A stretch of DNA of 13,412 nt from an uncultured cyanobacterium. GTDB lineage: Bacteria > Cyanobacteriota > Cyanobacteriia > Pseudanabaenales > Pseudanabaenaceae. Location: NCBI GenBank assembly GCA_903819605.1, contig CAIJEA010000084.1:1-13412 (forward strand), read 5' to 3'. The notes below the pieces were generated by a model. It saw nothing but the letters and a program-made list of their open reading frames with translations, was not told the origin of the DNA and searched no databases. Position 1 is the stretch's first letter. Every line of letters begins with the position of its first letter. This document shows, piece by piece, positions 6,811-13,412 of this stretch. Made by a program: the position numbers and the translations under genes.

Positions 6811-7835
6811 ATCTAGAATTATCTTCAGAAAAATTCCAAAGGGTACTCGTCACAGGTGGTGCAGGATTTATTGGCTCTAACTACGTGCATTATGCCCTTG
6901 CCAACCATCCGACATGGGAAATAGTAGTTTTAGATAAGCTCACCTACGCGGGTAATCTAGATAATCTCAAAGATATTCGCGATCGCATTACCTTCATTCA
7001 AGGCGATATTGCCGATCCTGAGGATGTTGAAAAAGCCGTAAATGGCGTGGATGCAATCCTCAACTTTGCCGCCGAAAGCCATGTCGATCGCAGTCTGCGC
7101 GATCCGCTTCCCTTTATTCGCACCAACATCGAAGGCACATTATTACTATTGGAGGCGGCGAGAAAACATCAAATCAAACGCTTTCTCCATGTTTCGACCG
7201 ATGAGGTTTACGGCGATCTCGTGGGCAGCGATCGCCATTCGTTAGAAACCGATGTTTTATCGCCGCGTAGTCCCTATGCAGCATCCAAGGCGGGTGCAGA
7301 ACATCTTGTTTTTTCCTATGGCATTAGTTACGGCTTAGATGTAGTGATTACAAGAGGCTCCAATACCTATGGGTTATACCAATACCCTGAAAAAATTATT
7401 CCGCTCTTCATCACCAACGCTCTAGAGTCTAAATCCCTGCCCATCTATGGTGATGGTTCCGCCGTCCGTGATTATCTCTACGTTGAAGATCATTGTTCGG
7501 GCATTGACACAGTTTTACACAAAGGTAAAAGCGGTAATGCTTATAACCTTGGCGCGAGAATGGAGGTAAATGGCATTGAAGTTGCCAAAACTATTTTAGG
7601 TTTGCTCGATCGCCCCGAATCCTTAATGCAATCAGTCAGCGATCGTCCAGGACATGACTATCGCTACTCCGTCGATCCTAGTGCTACTGAAGCCCTAGGC
7701 TGGCAACGCCAATGGGACTTTCAACGCGGCATGACTCAAACCGTTGCTTGGTACAAACAAAATTCAGATTGGTGGCAAGCAGTCAAAGACAAGAAAGTAT
7801 TTCAAGAACATTACAACCAGTGGTACGCCCGATGA
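6807..7835 (+). CDS. rfbB: dTDP-glucose 4,6-dehydratase
   Basis: Second enzyme of the pathway: NAD-dependent conversion of dTDP-glucose to dTDP-4-dehydro-6-deoxyglucose. The 342-residue extended SDR protein has the dinucleotide loop GGAGFIG (17-23), LDKLTYAGNLDNL (42-54), NFAAESHVDRS (86-96), the catalytic STDEVYGD segment (Thr131, Asp132, Glu133) and the active-site pair Tyr157/Lys161 in SPYAASKAGAEH. A substrate-binding stretch reads TRGSNTYGLYQYPEK (182-196), where many homologues have TRCSNNYGPxQFPEK, so Cys-to-Gly and Asn-to-Thr differences are visible. It overlaps rfbC by four bases at its start and the rfbD start by four bases at its end. Confidence 0.95.
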   Translation: MNLELSSEKFQRVLVTGGAGFIGSNYVHYALANHPTWEIVVLDKLTYAGNLDNLKDIRDRITFIQGDIADPEDVEKAVNGVDAILNFAAESHVDRSLRDPLPFIRTNIEGTLLLLEAARKHQIKRFLHVSTDEVYGDLVGSDRHSLETDVLSPRSPYAASKAGAEHLVFSYGISYGLDVVITRGSNTYGLYQYPEKIIPLFITNALESKSLPIYGDGSAVRDYLYVEDHCSGIDTVLHKGKSGNAYNLGARMEVNGIEVAKTILGLLDRPESLMQSVSDRPGHDYRYSVDPSATEALGWQRQWDFQRGMTQTVAWYKQNSDWWQAVKDKKVFQEHYNQWYAR

Positions 7836-8710
7836 GTCAACCTCTCAAAGTGGCTCTGATTGGCGCGAATGGTCAATTAGGCTCAGATATCGTCAGTCAT
7901 TTCTCCCAATGCGATCGCTATCAACTCACCGCATTAACTCGCTCTGACATTGATATTTGCGATGCCAATTCTGTCGATCGAGCTTTGACCAGTCATAAAT
8001 TTGATATTGTCATCAATAGTGCCGCCTATGTGCGGGTCGATGACTGCGAGCAGGAGGTCGAAAGAGCTTTTAACGTCAATGCGATCGGGGCGTTGAATGT
8101 GGCTAGGGCAAGTCGCGATACTGATGCTTTGTGCGTATATATCAGCACTGATTATGTATTTCATGGCGATCGCCAAGTTCCTTACACCGAATCTGATATT
8201 CCCGATCCCATCAGCATTTATGGGACATCGAAACTTACGGGAGAGTATCTCGTAAAACAAACGACCCTGCGATCGCTAATTTTGCGAATATCTGGCGTAT
8301 TTGGTAAAGCAGGCGCAAGTGGTAAAGGAGGCAACTTTGTCGAAACGATCGTTAAAAAAGCTAAAGCTGGCGAGCCCATTAGGGTGGTCAATGACATGTT
8401 TATGTCTCCCACCTATACCTACGACGCAGCAAGACTCTTAGACGAATTATTACTGTCAGGTACTACAGGAATTATTCATGGAGCTAATTCAGGTATCTGC
8501 TCGTGGCATGAGTTTGCTACCGAGATTCTGAGTTTAGCCAATATCAATCATCCGATTGAGTCAATTCCTGCTTCTGCGTTTCCAACTAAAGCCACGCGAC
8601 CGATGAATTCTGCCCTCGTTAGCGATCGGCTAGATAGGATTACAACCTTTAAGATGCGATCTTGGCAAGAAGCACTTGCCGCCTATTTAACCGAAAAATC
8701 ATACCGTTAA
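7832..8710 (+). CDS. rfbD: dTDP-4-dehydrorhamnose reductase
   Basis: Last enzyme of the pathway: NAD(P)H-dependent reduction giving dTDP-L-rhamnose. The 292-residue protein has the cofactor loop IGANGQLGSD (10-19), DICD (41-44), NSAAYVRVDDCE (62-73), NVNAIGALNVA (81-91), STDYVFHG (105-112) and the catalytic pair Tyr130/Lys134 in IYGTSKLTGE. The frame is open for 40 codons further upstream, to 7712, but that stretch lies wholly inside rfbB. The ATG at 7832 forms the ATGA overlap with the rfbB stop and gives an N-terminus (MSQPLKVALIGANG) of normal family length, so I choose it. Confidence 0.95.
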   Translation: MSQPLKVALIGANGQLGSDIVSHFSQCDRYQLTALTRSDIDICDANSVDRALTSHKFDIVINSAAYVRVDDCEQEVERAFNVNAIGALNVARASRDTDALCVYISTDYVFHGDRQVPYTESDIPDPISIYGTSKLTGEYLVKQTTLRSLILRISGVFGKAGASGKGGNFVETIVKKAKAGEPIRVVNDMFMSPTYTYDAARLLDELLLSGTTGIIHGANSGICSWHEFATEILSLANINHPIESIPASAFPTKATRPMNSALVSDRLDRITTFKMRSWQEALAAYLTEKSYR

Positions 8711-8767
8711 CTTAAGATAAGCCGCGCTTTGCGTTGCCAATCTTAGCCTTTAGGAAAACATAAAAAC
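8711..8767 (+). promoter_or_regulatory. rfbD-rfbA spacer with imperfect hairpin
   Basis: The only real gap inside the rfb operon. TAAGAT (8713-8718) and ATCTTA (8740-8745) can pair, with CGC/GCG (8724-8726 and 8731-8733) able to pair inside, and AGGA at about 8752 may serve as a distant ribosome binding site for rfbA. There is no T-tract, so it does not look like a strong terminator; it may moderate readthrough or RNA stability. No promoter is evident. Confidence 0.25.
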
Positions 8768-9841
8768 ATGAAAGCTCTAATCCTCTCTGGTGGCAAAGGC
8801 ACAAGATTGCGTCCACTAACCTACACAGGCGCTAAACAACTAGTACCTGTCGCCAATAAACCAATCCTTTGGTACTGCATCGAAAGTATTGTCGCCGCAG
8901 GTATTACTGATATCGGCATCATTATCAGCCCTGAAACGGGAGATGAGGTCAAAAGTAAAACAGGAAATGGCGATCGCTTTAGCGCAAATATTACCTATAT
9001 TCTCCAAGACAAACCCGCAGGATTAGCCCATGCTGTTAAAATTGCCCAGCCTTTTCTTGGCGATTCATCATTCATCATGTTTCTCGGCGATAACTTGATC
9101 GAATCACAATTGGATAAATTTCTGGCAAATTTTATCCAAAAGCAGCTAGATGCGTTGATATTACTACGGCAAGTTCCTGACCCTAGCGCCTTTGGGGTTG
9201 CCACAGTTGATGAGAATGGTAAAGTAATTCAACTAGTCGAAAAACCTAAAAATCCTGCCTCTAATCTTGCCTTAGTTGGGGTTTACTTCTTTAAGCCAAC
9301 AATTCATGAGGCGATCGCCAATATTTCACCATCTGCTAGAGGCGAACTAGAAATCACCGATGCCATCCAAAAATTAATCAACACTGATAAAAGTGTTGAA
9401 GCATCAGAGCTAGAAGGCTGGTGGCTAGACACGGGGAAAAAAGATGATATTCTCGCTGCCAACCAAATAGTTCTCGATGCCAGACTCAAATCAAAAAATT
9501 TAGGAGAAGTCGATGCTGATAGCAATGTTAGTGGTCGCGTTGAGATCGGTGCAGGGTCTAAAGTAGTAAGCTGTAAAATTCGCGGGCCAGTGATTATAGG
9601 TGAAAATTGTTACCTCGAACATGCTTACATTGGTCCCTATACGAGCATCAGCGATCGCGTCACCATTATCGACACTGATATCGAGCATAGCGTGGTTCTT
9701 AGCGATACGAAGATTACAGGCATTCATCAGCGCATAGTTGATAGCGTGATTGGTCAGAGAGTAAGGATGCAAGTTTCCCCAAAGCGTCCCCAAGCCTTAC
9801 GCTTTCTTGTCGGCGATGACTCTCAACTTGAAATTATGTGA
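8768..9841 (+). CDS. rfbA: Glucose-1-phosphate thymidylyltransferase, long form
   Basis: First step of the pathway: glucose-1-phosphate plus dTTP to dTDP-glucose and pyrophosphate. The nucleotidyltransferase domain (about 1-235) shows SGGKGTRLRPLT (7-18), Lys23 in AKQLVPVANKPI, the metal-binding FLGDN (105-109), VEKPKNPAS, GELEITDAI and EGWWLDTG. About 120 further residues form hexapeptide-like turns (for example GRVEIGAGSKVV, GENCYLEHAYIGPYTSI) of a left-handed beta-helix. At 357 residues this is the long RmlA type rather than the roughly 290-residue enterobacterial type. Long forms are also found in deoxysugar pathways of natural products, so dTTP versus another NTP is not proven, but the rfbCBD neighbours support rhamnose. 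The stop lies in a 15-bp tandem duplication. Confidence 0.92.
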   Translation: MKALILSGGKGTRLRPLTYTGAKQLVPVANKPILWYCIESIVAAGITDIGIIISPETGDEVKSKTGNGDRFSANITYILQDKPAGLAHAVKIAQPFLGDSSFIMFLGDNLIESQLDKFLANFIQKQLDALILLRQVPDPSAFGVATVDENGKVIQLVEKPKNPASNLALVGVYFFKPTIHEAIANISPSARGELEITDAIQKLINTDKSVEASELEGWWLDTGKKDDILAANQIVLDARLKSKNLGEVDADSNVSGRVEIGAGSKVVSCKIRGPVIIGENCYLEHAYIGPYTSISDRVTIIDTDIEHSVVLSDTKITGIHQRIVDSVIGQRVRMQVSPKRPQALRFLVGDDSQLEIM

Positions 9842-9855
9842 CTTGAAATAATGTG
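9826..9855 (+). repeat. 15-bp tandem duplication across the rfbA stop
   Basis: ACTTGAAATTATGTG (9826-9840) is followed directly by ACTTGAAATAATGTG (9841-9855), 14 of 15 bases identical. The rfbA stop TGA begins in copy one (9839-9841) and an identical in-frame stop follows copy two (9854-9856), so the duplication would repeat the residues ...LEIM and the stop. This looks like a recent slippage or duplication with no effect on the protein. Confidence 0.8.
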
Positions 9856-9893
9856 AAAAGTAGAATGAGTAACTTTGCAGATCTCTACTTTTT
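9856..9893 (+). terminator. Probable terminator of the rfb operon
   Basis: AAAAGTAGA (9856-9864) pairs perfectly with TCTACTTTT (9884-9892) around a 19-base loop, and the 3' arm ends in five T's (9889-9893). It begins 15 bases after the rfbA stop. The stem is AT-rich and the loop long, so termination may be partial, but the position and the promoter that follows at 9960 support separate transcription of the exporter genes. Confidence 0.5.
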
Positions 9894-9932
9894 GATCGAA
9901 GATCCAGAATGATGCAGCCTATAGAGTTTATA

Positions 9933-9965
9933 AAGAGATTCTGAGTCTCTTCTGTTTGGTATAAT
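9933..9965 (+). promoter_or_regulatory. Extended -10 promoter with a dyad for the exporter genes
   Basis: TGGTATAAT at 9957-9965 is a perfect extended -10 element (TGnTATAAT), putting transcription start near 9972 and leaving a leader of about 19 bases before the TTG start at 9991. A weak -35 (TTCTGA, 9939-9944) lies 15 bases upstream. Overlapping it is a dyad, AAGAGA (9933-9938) and TCTCTT (9946-9951), a possible operator. GGAG at 9980-9983 is the ribosome binding site. Confidence 0.6.
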
Positions 9966-9990
9966 TGCTAAAAAATACTGGAGACAATGA

Positions 9991-10848
9991 TTGTTGAGAT
10001 CGATGCGCGTAGCTTTACGCAAAACTGAAAAGCTAAAAATGTTGTTACCTGTTAGCGATCGGCAGTGGGCAAAGTATGATTTGCTGAGGACTTTGGTTCG
10101 GAGAGATCTAGAAGCGCGGTATAAGGGGTCAGTGTTGGGGAACCTATGGCCATTAATCAATCAGCTATCCCAGTTACTGATTTATATCTATGTGTTCGCG
10201 ATCGTGCTCAAGGTAAAACTGAGTCTTCATGGTGTGCCAGATAATAATTTCACTTTCGGACTATGGATATTTGCAGGTTTGTTACCTTGGCTATCTTTTG
10301 TAGGTGGATTAACACAAGCTGCTAGCTCAGTCATCGCTCAGCCCAATTTAGTCAAAAAAGTAGTGTTTCCCCTCGCTTTATTACCGCTAGTGCCAGTATT
10401 GTCAACGTTTATTGAAAGCGCATTTGGGCTGATAGCTTTAATCTTTTTCGTCGCTGTAACTACTCATACTTTACATACTACATTAGTGCTACTACCCTTG
10501 GTTTGGTTAACCCAGTTGCTATTAACCTCTGGACTAGGCTATCTAACAGCAGGGCTAACAGTTTTTTTGCGCGACATTCCTCAAACATTGGGATTAGTTT
10601 TAAATATTTGGTTTTATATGACCCCAATCATTTATCCTGCTTCGTCAATCCCTGAAGCTTTTCGCAGTTGGGTATTTTGGTTAAATCCGATCGCAGCGAT
10701 CGCTGAAGTTTATCGAGATATAATCCTAGTTGGAGAAATCAAACATTGGAGTGAATGGGGTGTAGCTTTAGCTATATCTGCTAGCGTGTTTTTGCTCGGA
10801 TTATCTGTTTATAAGCGTTTGCGTCCAGCCTTTGCTGATGTATTGTGA
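9991..10848 (+). CDS. ABC-2 polysaccharide export permease (Wzm-like)
   Basis: Membrane half of an ABC exporter that moves finished lipid-linked O-antigen or similar glycan across the inner membrane. The 285 residues begin with a soluble segment containing DLLRTLVRRDLEARYKGSVLGNLW (a conserved feature of Wzm/RfbD-type permeases), then about six hydrophobic spans (roughly 55-78, 90-112, 120-150, 150-195 as two, 205-225 and 258-280) and the late NPIAAIAEVYRDIIL motif. TTG at 9991 is preferred because GGAG (9980-9983) sits seven bases before it; ATG at 10003 is the alternative and shortens the protein by four residues. The ATG at 9987 is in another frame. The ATPase follows 58 bases later. The wzm name is by role, not proven orthology. 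Confidence 0.9.
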   Translation: MLRSMRVALRKTEKLKMLLPVSDRQWAKYDLLRTLVRRDLEARYKGSVLGNLWPLINQLSQLLIYIYVFAIVLKVKLSLHGVPDNNFTFGLWIFAGLLPWLSFVGGLTQAASSVIAQPNLVKKVVFPLALLPLVPVLSTFIESAFGLIALIFFVAVTTHTLHTTLVLLPLVWLTQLLLTSGLGYLTAGLTVFLRDIPQTLGLVLNIWFYMTPIIYPASSIPEAFRSWVFWLNPIAAIAEVYRDIILVGEIKHWSEWGVALAISASVFLLGLSVYKRLRPAFADVL

Positions 10849-10906
10849 ATATTGAGGATTTCACTGTGGTCAATGTTTCAGAGTTGTGAGGATCAATAGT
10901 AAGAGT

Positions 10907-12247
10907 ATGGGAGAAGAAATCGCAATTTCCCTTAAGAATGTATCTAAGTGCTTTAAGCGTTATGATCGACCCGTTGATAGGTTAAAGGAAATACTTTTGC
11001 CTAATAAAAGTTATGCACAGGAATTTTGGGCGTTAAGGGATATCTCCTTTGAAATAATGAAGGGAGATACTATAGGCATTATTGGACGGAATGGGGCTGG
11101 CAAGTCAACTCTTTTACAAATGATTTGTGGAACTTTGACCCCTACTAGTGGAAAAGTTCAAGTGAACGGTCGAGTTGCAGCATTACTAGAACTAGGTGCT
11201 GGATTTAATCCTGAGTTTACGGGGCGTGAAAATGTATATATGAACGGCGCAATCATGGGTCTGTCTAGGACAGAAGTCGATGAACGCTTTGATAATGTTG
11301 CTGCTTTTGCTGATATAAAAGATTTTATTGACCAACCTGTCAAAACTTACTCTAGTGGGATGTATGTGAGGCTGGCGTTTGCTTCAGCGATCCATGTTGA
11401 CCCAGATATTTTAATTGTGGATGAAGCTCTGGCTGTTGGAGATATGTTCTTTCAGGCGAAGTGTATGTCACGAATGCGAAGGATGACGGAATCTGGAGTG
11501 ACAGTATTGTTTGTAAGCCACGATACTAGTTCTGTTAAGGGGCTTTGCCAAAGGGGAGTTTTTTTAGAAAACGGTGAACTCAAAAAAATAGGAAAAGCTT
11601 CAGAAGTAGTAGCTATTTATATAAGTCTTATGCATGGAGAAATAAATCAAGAGTTAAAAAAACATTCGGCAATAGAAGAAGAATCCATAAGAGAAAGGAA
11701 TCAAGATATTAATACAATTTCTCCTAAGTTTCTAACTTCAAATATATTTGTCTCTCTTGACAAAGAAATACAATTTCCAGACAATATTCATCGTTATGGA
11801 GATGGAGGTGTCAGAATATTAGATGTTAAATTAATAAATAGTAATCAAAATATTACAAATTCGCTTGAGTTTAATGAAAAATATTCTATCCAAGTCTCTC
11901 TTCGTTTTGAAATTTCATTGCCATCTTTCTGTGTAGGGTACTCTTTCCGAGATTTAAAAGGTCAGCAAGTAGTTGGAAGTGTTACAACTGTAGAAAACGT
12001 AAGTTTACCACCTGTTTTGGCTGGAGATACATATATTGTTGAGATAAATGGGATTAATCCTCTACATGCAGGGACTTATACAATGGCGGTTGGAGTAGAA
12101 CAACCAGTTGTACTTAATCAACAACATATCATTATGGATGTTATTGAAGAAGTTATTGTTTTCCAAGTTAAGTGGCCTGAAGATACAAGAATTCGTTTCC
12201 CATCTATGGTTTATATAAAAAATGATTTTAGTGTTTTAAAAGCCTAA
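10907..12247 (+). CDS. ABC polysaccharide export ATPase with C-terminal glycan-binding-type domain (Wzt-like)
   Basis: ATP-binding partner of the upstream permease. Counting from ATG 10907 (446 residues): Walker A GRNGAGKST (60-68), the Wzt-typical ALLELGAGFNPEFTGREN region (about 92-109), signature YSSGM (148-152), Walker B ILIVDE (168-173) and the H-loop SHD (204-206). After a charged, AT-rich linker (about 245-290) comes a beta-rich Wzt C-terminal domain (about 293-440) starting IHRYGDGGVRILDVKLIN. In characterised Wzt proteins this domain recognises the modified end of the glycan. A GTG at 10886 would add seven residues; neither start has a strong ribosome binding site. The 3' half is visibly AT-richer than the 5' half, and HIP1 octamers are absent. 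Confidence 0.92.
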   Translation: MGEEIAISLKNVSKCFKRYDRPVDRLKEILLPNKSYAQEFWALRDISFEIMKGDTIGIIGRNGAGKSTLLQMICGTLTPTSGKVQVNGRVAALLELGAGFNPEFTGRENVYMNGAIMGLSRTEVDERFDNVAAFADIKDFIDQPVKTYSSGMYVRLAFASAIHVDPDILIVDEALAVGDMFFQAKCMSRMRRMTESGVTVLFVSHDTSSVKGLCQRGVFLENGELKKIGKASEVVAIYISLMHGEINQELKKHSAIEEESIRERNQDINTISPKFLTSNIFVSLDKEIQFPDNIHRYGDGGVRILDVKLINSNQNITNSLEFNEKYSIQVSLRFEISLPSFCVGYSFRDLKGQQVVGSVTTVENVSLPPVLAGDTYIVEINGINPLHAGTYTMAVGVEQPVVLNQQHIIMDVIEEVIVFQVKWPEDTRIRFPSMVYIKNDFSVLKA

Positions 12248-12320
12248 CTAAATATCAACCTGTCAGAAAGTCAATAAATATTTAAACTGCTACCATTTAG
12301 AACAACTAACATAAACATCA

Positions 12321-13007
12321 ATGAATAATCACGAGAAAAAGAAAAAACTTGTTATTGTTGGTGCTGGCGAGACTGGTGAGATTGCCTATGAATACTTTAC
12401 TCATGATTCTGAGTATGAAGTTGTAGCATTTAGTGTAGAAAGCCAGTATCTCAATACTAACAATTTATTTGATTTGCCAATAGTACCTTTTGAAAATCTA
12501 GAAAATCATTATGACCCTGCTTCATATGAAGTGTTTGTAGCAGTTTCTTACACTAAATTAAATAGAGTTCGGACAAATTTATATCAACAATCTAAACAAA
12601 AGGGATTTCAACTGGCTACCTATGTTAGTTCCAAAGCTTTTGTTTGGCATAATGTAGAAATTGGTGAAAACTGCTTCATTTTTGAGAACAATGTCATTCA
12701 ATACAAAGTGAAAATCGGCAATAATGTCACTTTGTGGAGTGGCAACCATGTTGGACATCGATCTATAGTGCGTGACAACTGCTTTATTTCTTCTCATGTA
12801 GTTATTTCTGGCTATTGTGAGGTTCAGGAAAACTGTTTTTTGGGTGTCAATAGCTGTTTAGCCGATCATATTAAGGTTGATAAAGATAATGTAATAGGTG
12901 CTGGAGCAGTTATTACTAGAAATACTGAATATGGAAAGATTTATACGGGCAATCCAGCCCAACCATCAAAAGCAACTAGCTTAAAACTTTTTAAGATTGA
13001 CAAGTAA
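12321..13007 (+). CDS. NeuD/PglD-like sugar acyltransferase (left-handed beta-helix)
   Basis: A 228-residue soluble protein with a small N-terminal Rossmann-like domain (KLVIVGAGETGEIAYEYF, 9-26) followed by a hexapeptide-repeat beta-helix (about 103-210: NVEIGENCFIFENNVIQ, VKIGNNVTLWSGNHVGH, VIGAGAVITRN, TGNPAQPSK). This layout matches NeuD/PglD O- or N-acyltransferases that use acetyl-CoA, or a related acyl-CoA, on a nucleotide sugar; His146 in NHVGHRS is the likely catalytic base by analogy. The acceptor cannot be told from sequence: no 4-aminosugar synthesis genes are in view, so O-acetylation or N-acylation are both possible. It begins 73 bases after the ATPase, in AT-rich, HIP1-free DNA, with no good Shine-Dalgarno site. 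Confidence 0.85.
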   Translation: MNNHEKKKKLVIVGAGETGEIAYEYFTHDSEYEVVAFSVESQYLNTNNLFDLPIVPFENLENHYDPASYEVFVAVSYTKLNRVRTNLYQQSKQKGFQLATYVSSKAFVWHNVEIGENCFIFENNVIQYKVKIGNNVTLWSGNHVGHRSIVRDNCFISSHVVISGYCEVQENCFLGVNSCLADHIKVDKDNVIGAGAVITRNTEYGKIYTGNPAQPSKATSLKLFKIDK

Positions 13008-13055
13008 AAGCTAGCGTACAAACCAAAAGTACTTTTTAAGAAACAAGATAAACCT

Positions 13056-13412
13056 ATGGTGTGGCAAAAAAAAGGGAAAATATTTAGTCCTGAAGGCAAT
13101 ATAAATTGGGCAAAGCACTCATTTATGACACCTACGCCTTGGCAGCTAAATAAAGATACTATTCGTATCTTTGGTGGGATGCGAGATGATTTAGGTGTTA
13201 GTAGGATTGGGTATATAGATGTTGACAGTTATAATCCAAAAATCATCAAATATGTTAGTAAAACTCCTGTACTGGATATTGGAATACCGGGAAGCTTTGA
13301 TGATAATGGAGTCATATTGGGAGATATTATAGCTAAAGATAACAATGAGATTTACATGTACTATGTCGGATTTCAATTAGTTGAAAAAGTTAAGTTTTTA
13401 GCTTTTACTGGA
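13056..13412 (+). CDS. Probable glycosidase-like beta-propeller protein, 3' end cut by window
   Basis: An open frame of 119 codons starts with ATG at 13056 and runs off the window without a stop. It begins MVWQKKGKIFSPEG and contains KHSFMTPTPWQL, IRIFGGMRDDLGVSRIGYID, PGSFDDNGVILGDII, and IYMYYVGFQL. Alternating short strands with YMYYVGF-type blades and a D-D-NGV segment resemble five-bladed beta-propeller glycosidases (GH43/32/130-like) and related uncharacterised proteins in polysaccharide loci. No signal peptide is visible, which suggests cytoplasmic action. The assignment is inference from pattern only; catalytic residues cannot be checked on a fragment. It starts 48 bases after the acyltransferase, in the same direction. 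Confidence 0.7.
   Translation, partial: MVWQKKGKIFSPEGNINWAKHSFMTPTPWQLNKDTIRIFGGMRDDLGVSRIGYIDVDSYNPKIIKYVSKTPVLDIGIPGSFDDNGVILGDIIAKDNNEIYMYYVGFQLVEKVKFLAFTG

Noticed and set aside
7712..7831. 40-codon N-terminal extension of rfbD
   Set aside because: It is entirely inside rfbB, lacks family similarity, and the ATG at 7832 gives the typical N-terminus and an ATGA overlap.
9500..9793. 97-codon minus-strand frame inside rfbA
   Set aside because: Antisense to the beta-helix domain; periodic hexapeptide codons keep the reverse frame open.
1..13412. CRISPR array, tRNA or rRNA genes, transposase, toxin-antitoxin or phage genes
   Set aside because: No regularly spaced repeats, cloverleaf-like sequence, transposase motif or such small gene pairs seen on either strand by eye.

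Overview
The window looks like chromosomal DNA of a cyanobacterium. The octamer GCGATCGC (HIP1), a cyanobacterial signature, occurs at least 20 times between about 1.66 and 10.70 kb by my reading. Shine-Dalgarno sites are weak or absent before most genes, and the first gene is a very large multi-domain sensor of a kind common in cyanobacteria. Genus and species cannot be fixed from this; a Pseudanabaena-like organism is only a guess.

Left part (1-5055). A 1416-residue minus-strand CheB-CheR-PAS-histidine kinase-receiver fusion fills 248-4498. It is followed on its 3' side by a 16-bp inverted repeat that embraces its stop codon. The 557-base gap beyond its 5' end is not empty: it holds an inverted repeat near the kinase start, an orphan plus-strand terminator-like hairpin with nine T's, a small minus-strand gene that appears broken by one frameshift (4729-4976), and an 18-bp palindrome within a 28-bp hairpin that probably ends the next gene.

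Centre (5056-9841). A minus-strand NahK/APH-fold sugar kinase stands back to back with a complete dTDP-L-rhamnose operon in the order rfbC-rfbB-rfbD-rfbA. The first two junctions are 4-base ATGA overlaps. Together the four enzymes turn glucose-1-phosphate into dTDP-L-rhamnose. A 15-bp tandem duplication covers the rfbA stop, followed by a probable terminator.

Right part (9842-13412). An extended -10 promoter with a small dyad precedes an ABC polysaccharide exporter pair: a Wzm-like permease and a Wzt-like ATPase with a C-terminal glycan-recognition-type domain. A NeuD/PglD-like left-handed beta-helix acyltransferase and the 5' end of a probable beta-propeller glycosidase-like protein follow. 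From about 10.7 kb rightward HIP1 sites vanish and the DNA becomes more AT-rich, which suggests the start of the variable, possibly transferred, part of an O-antigen/exopolysaccharide locus.

The overall theme is surface polysaccharide: nucleotide-sugar supply (rhamnose), a possible sugar-1-phosphate kinase, ABC export and glycan modification. The CheB/CheR kinase is probably a separate regulatory locus. I see no clearly new multi-gene system; the most unusual items are small (the frameshifted mini-gene, the orphan terminator and the inverted or tandem duplications at gene ends).
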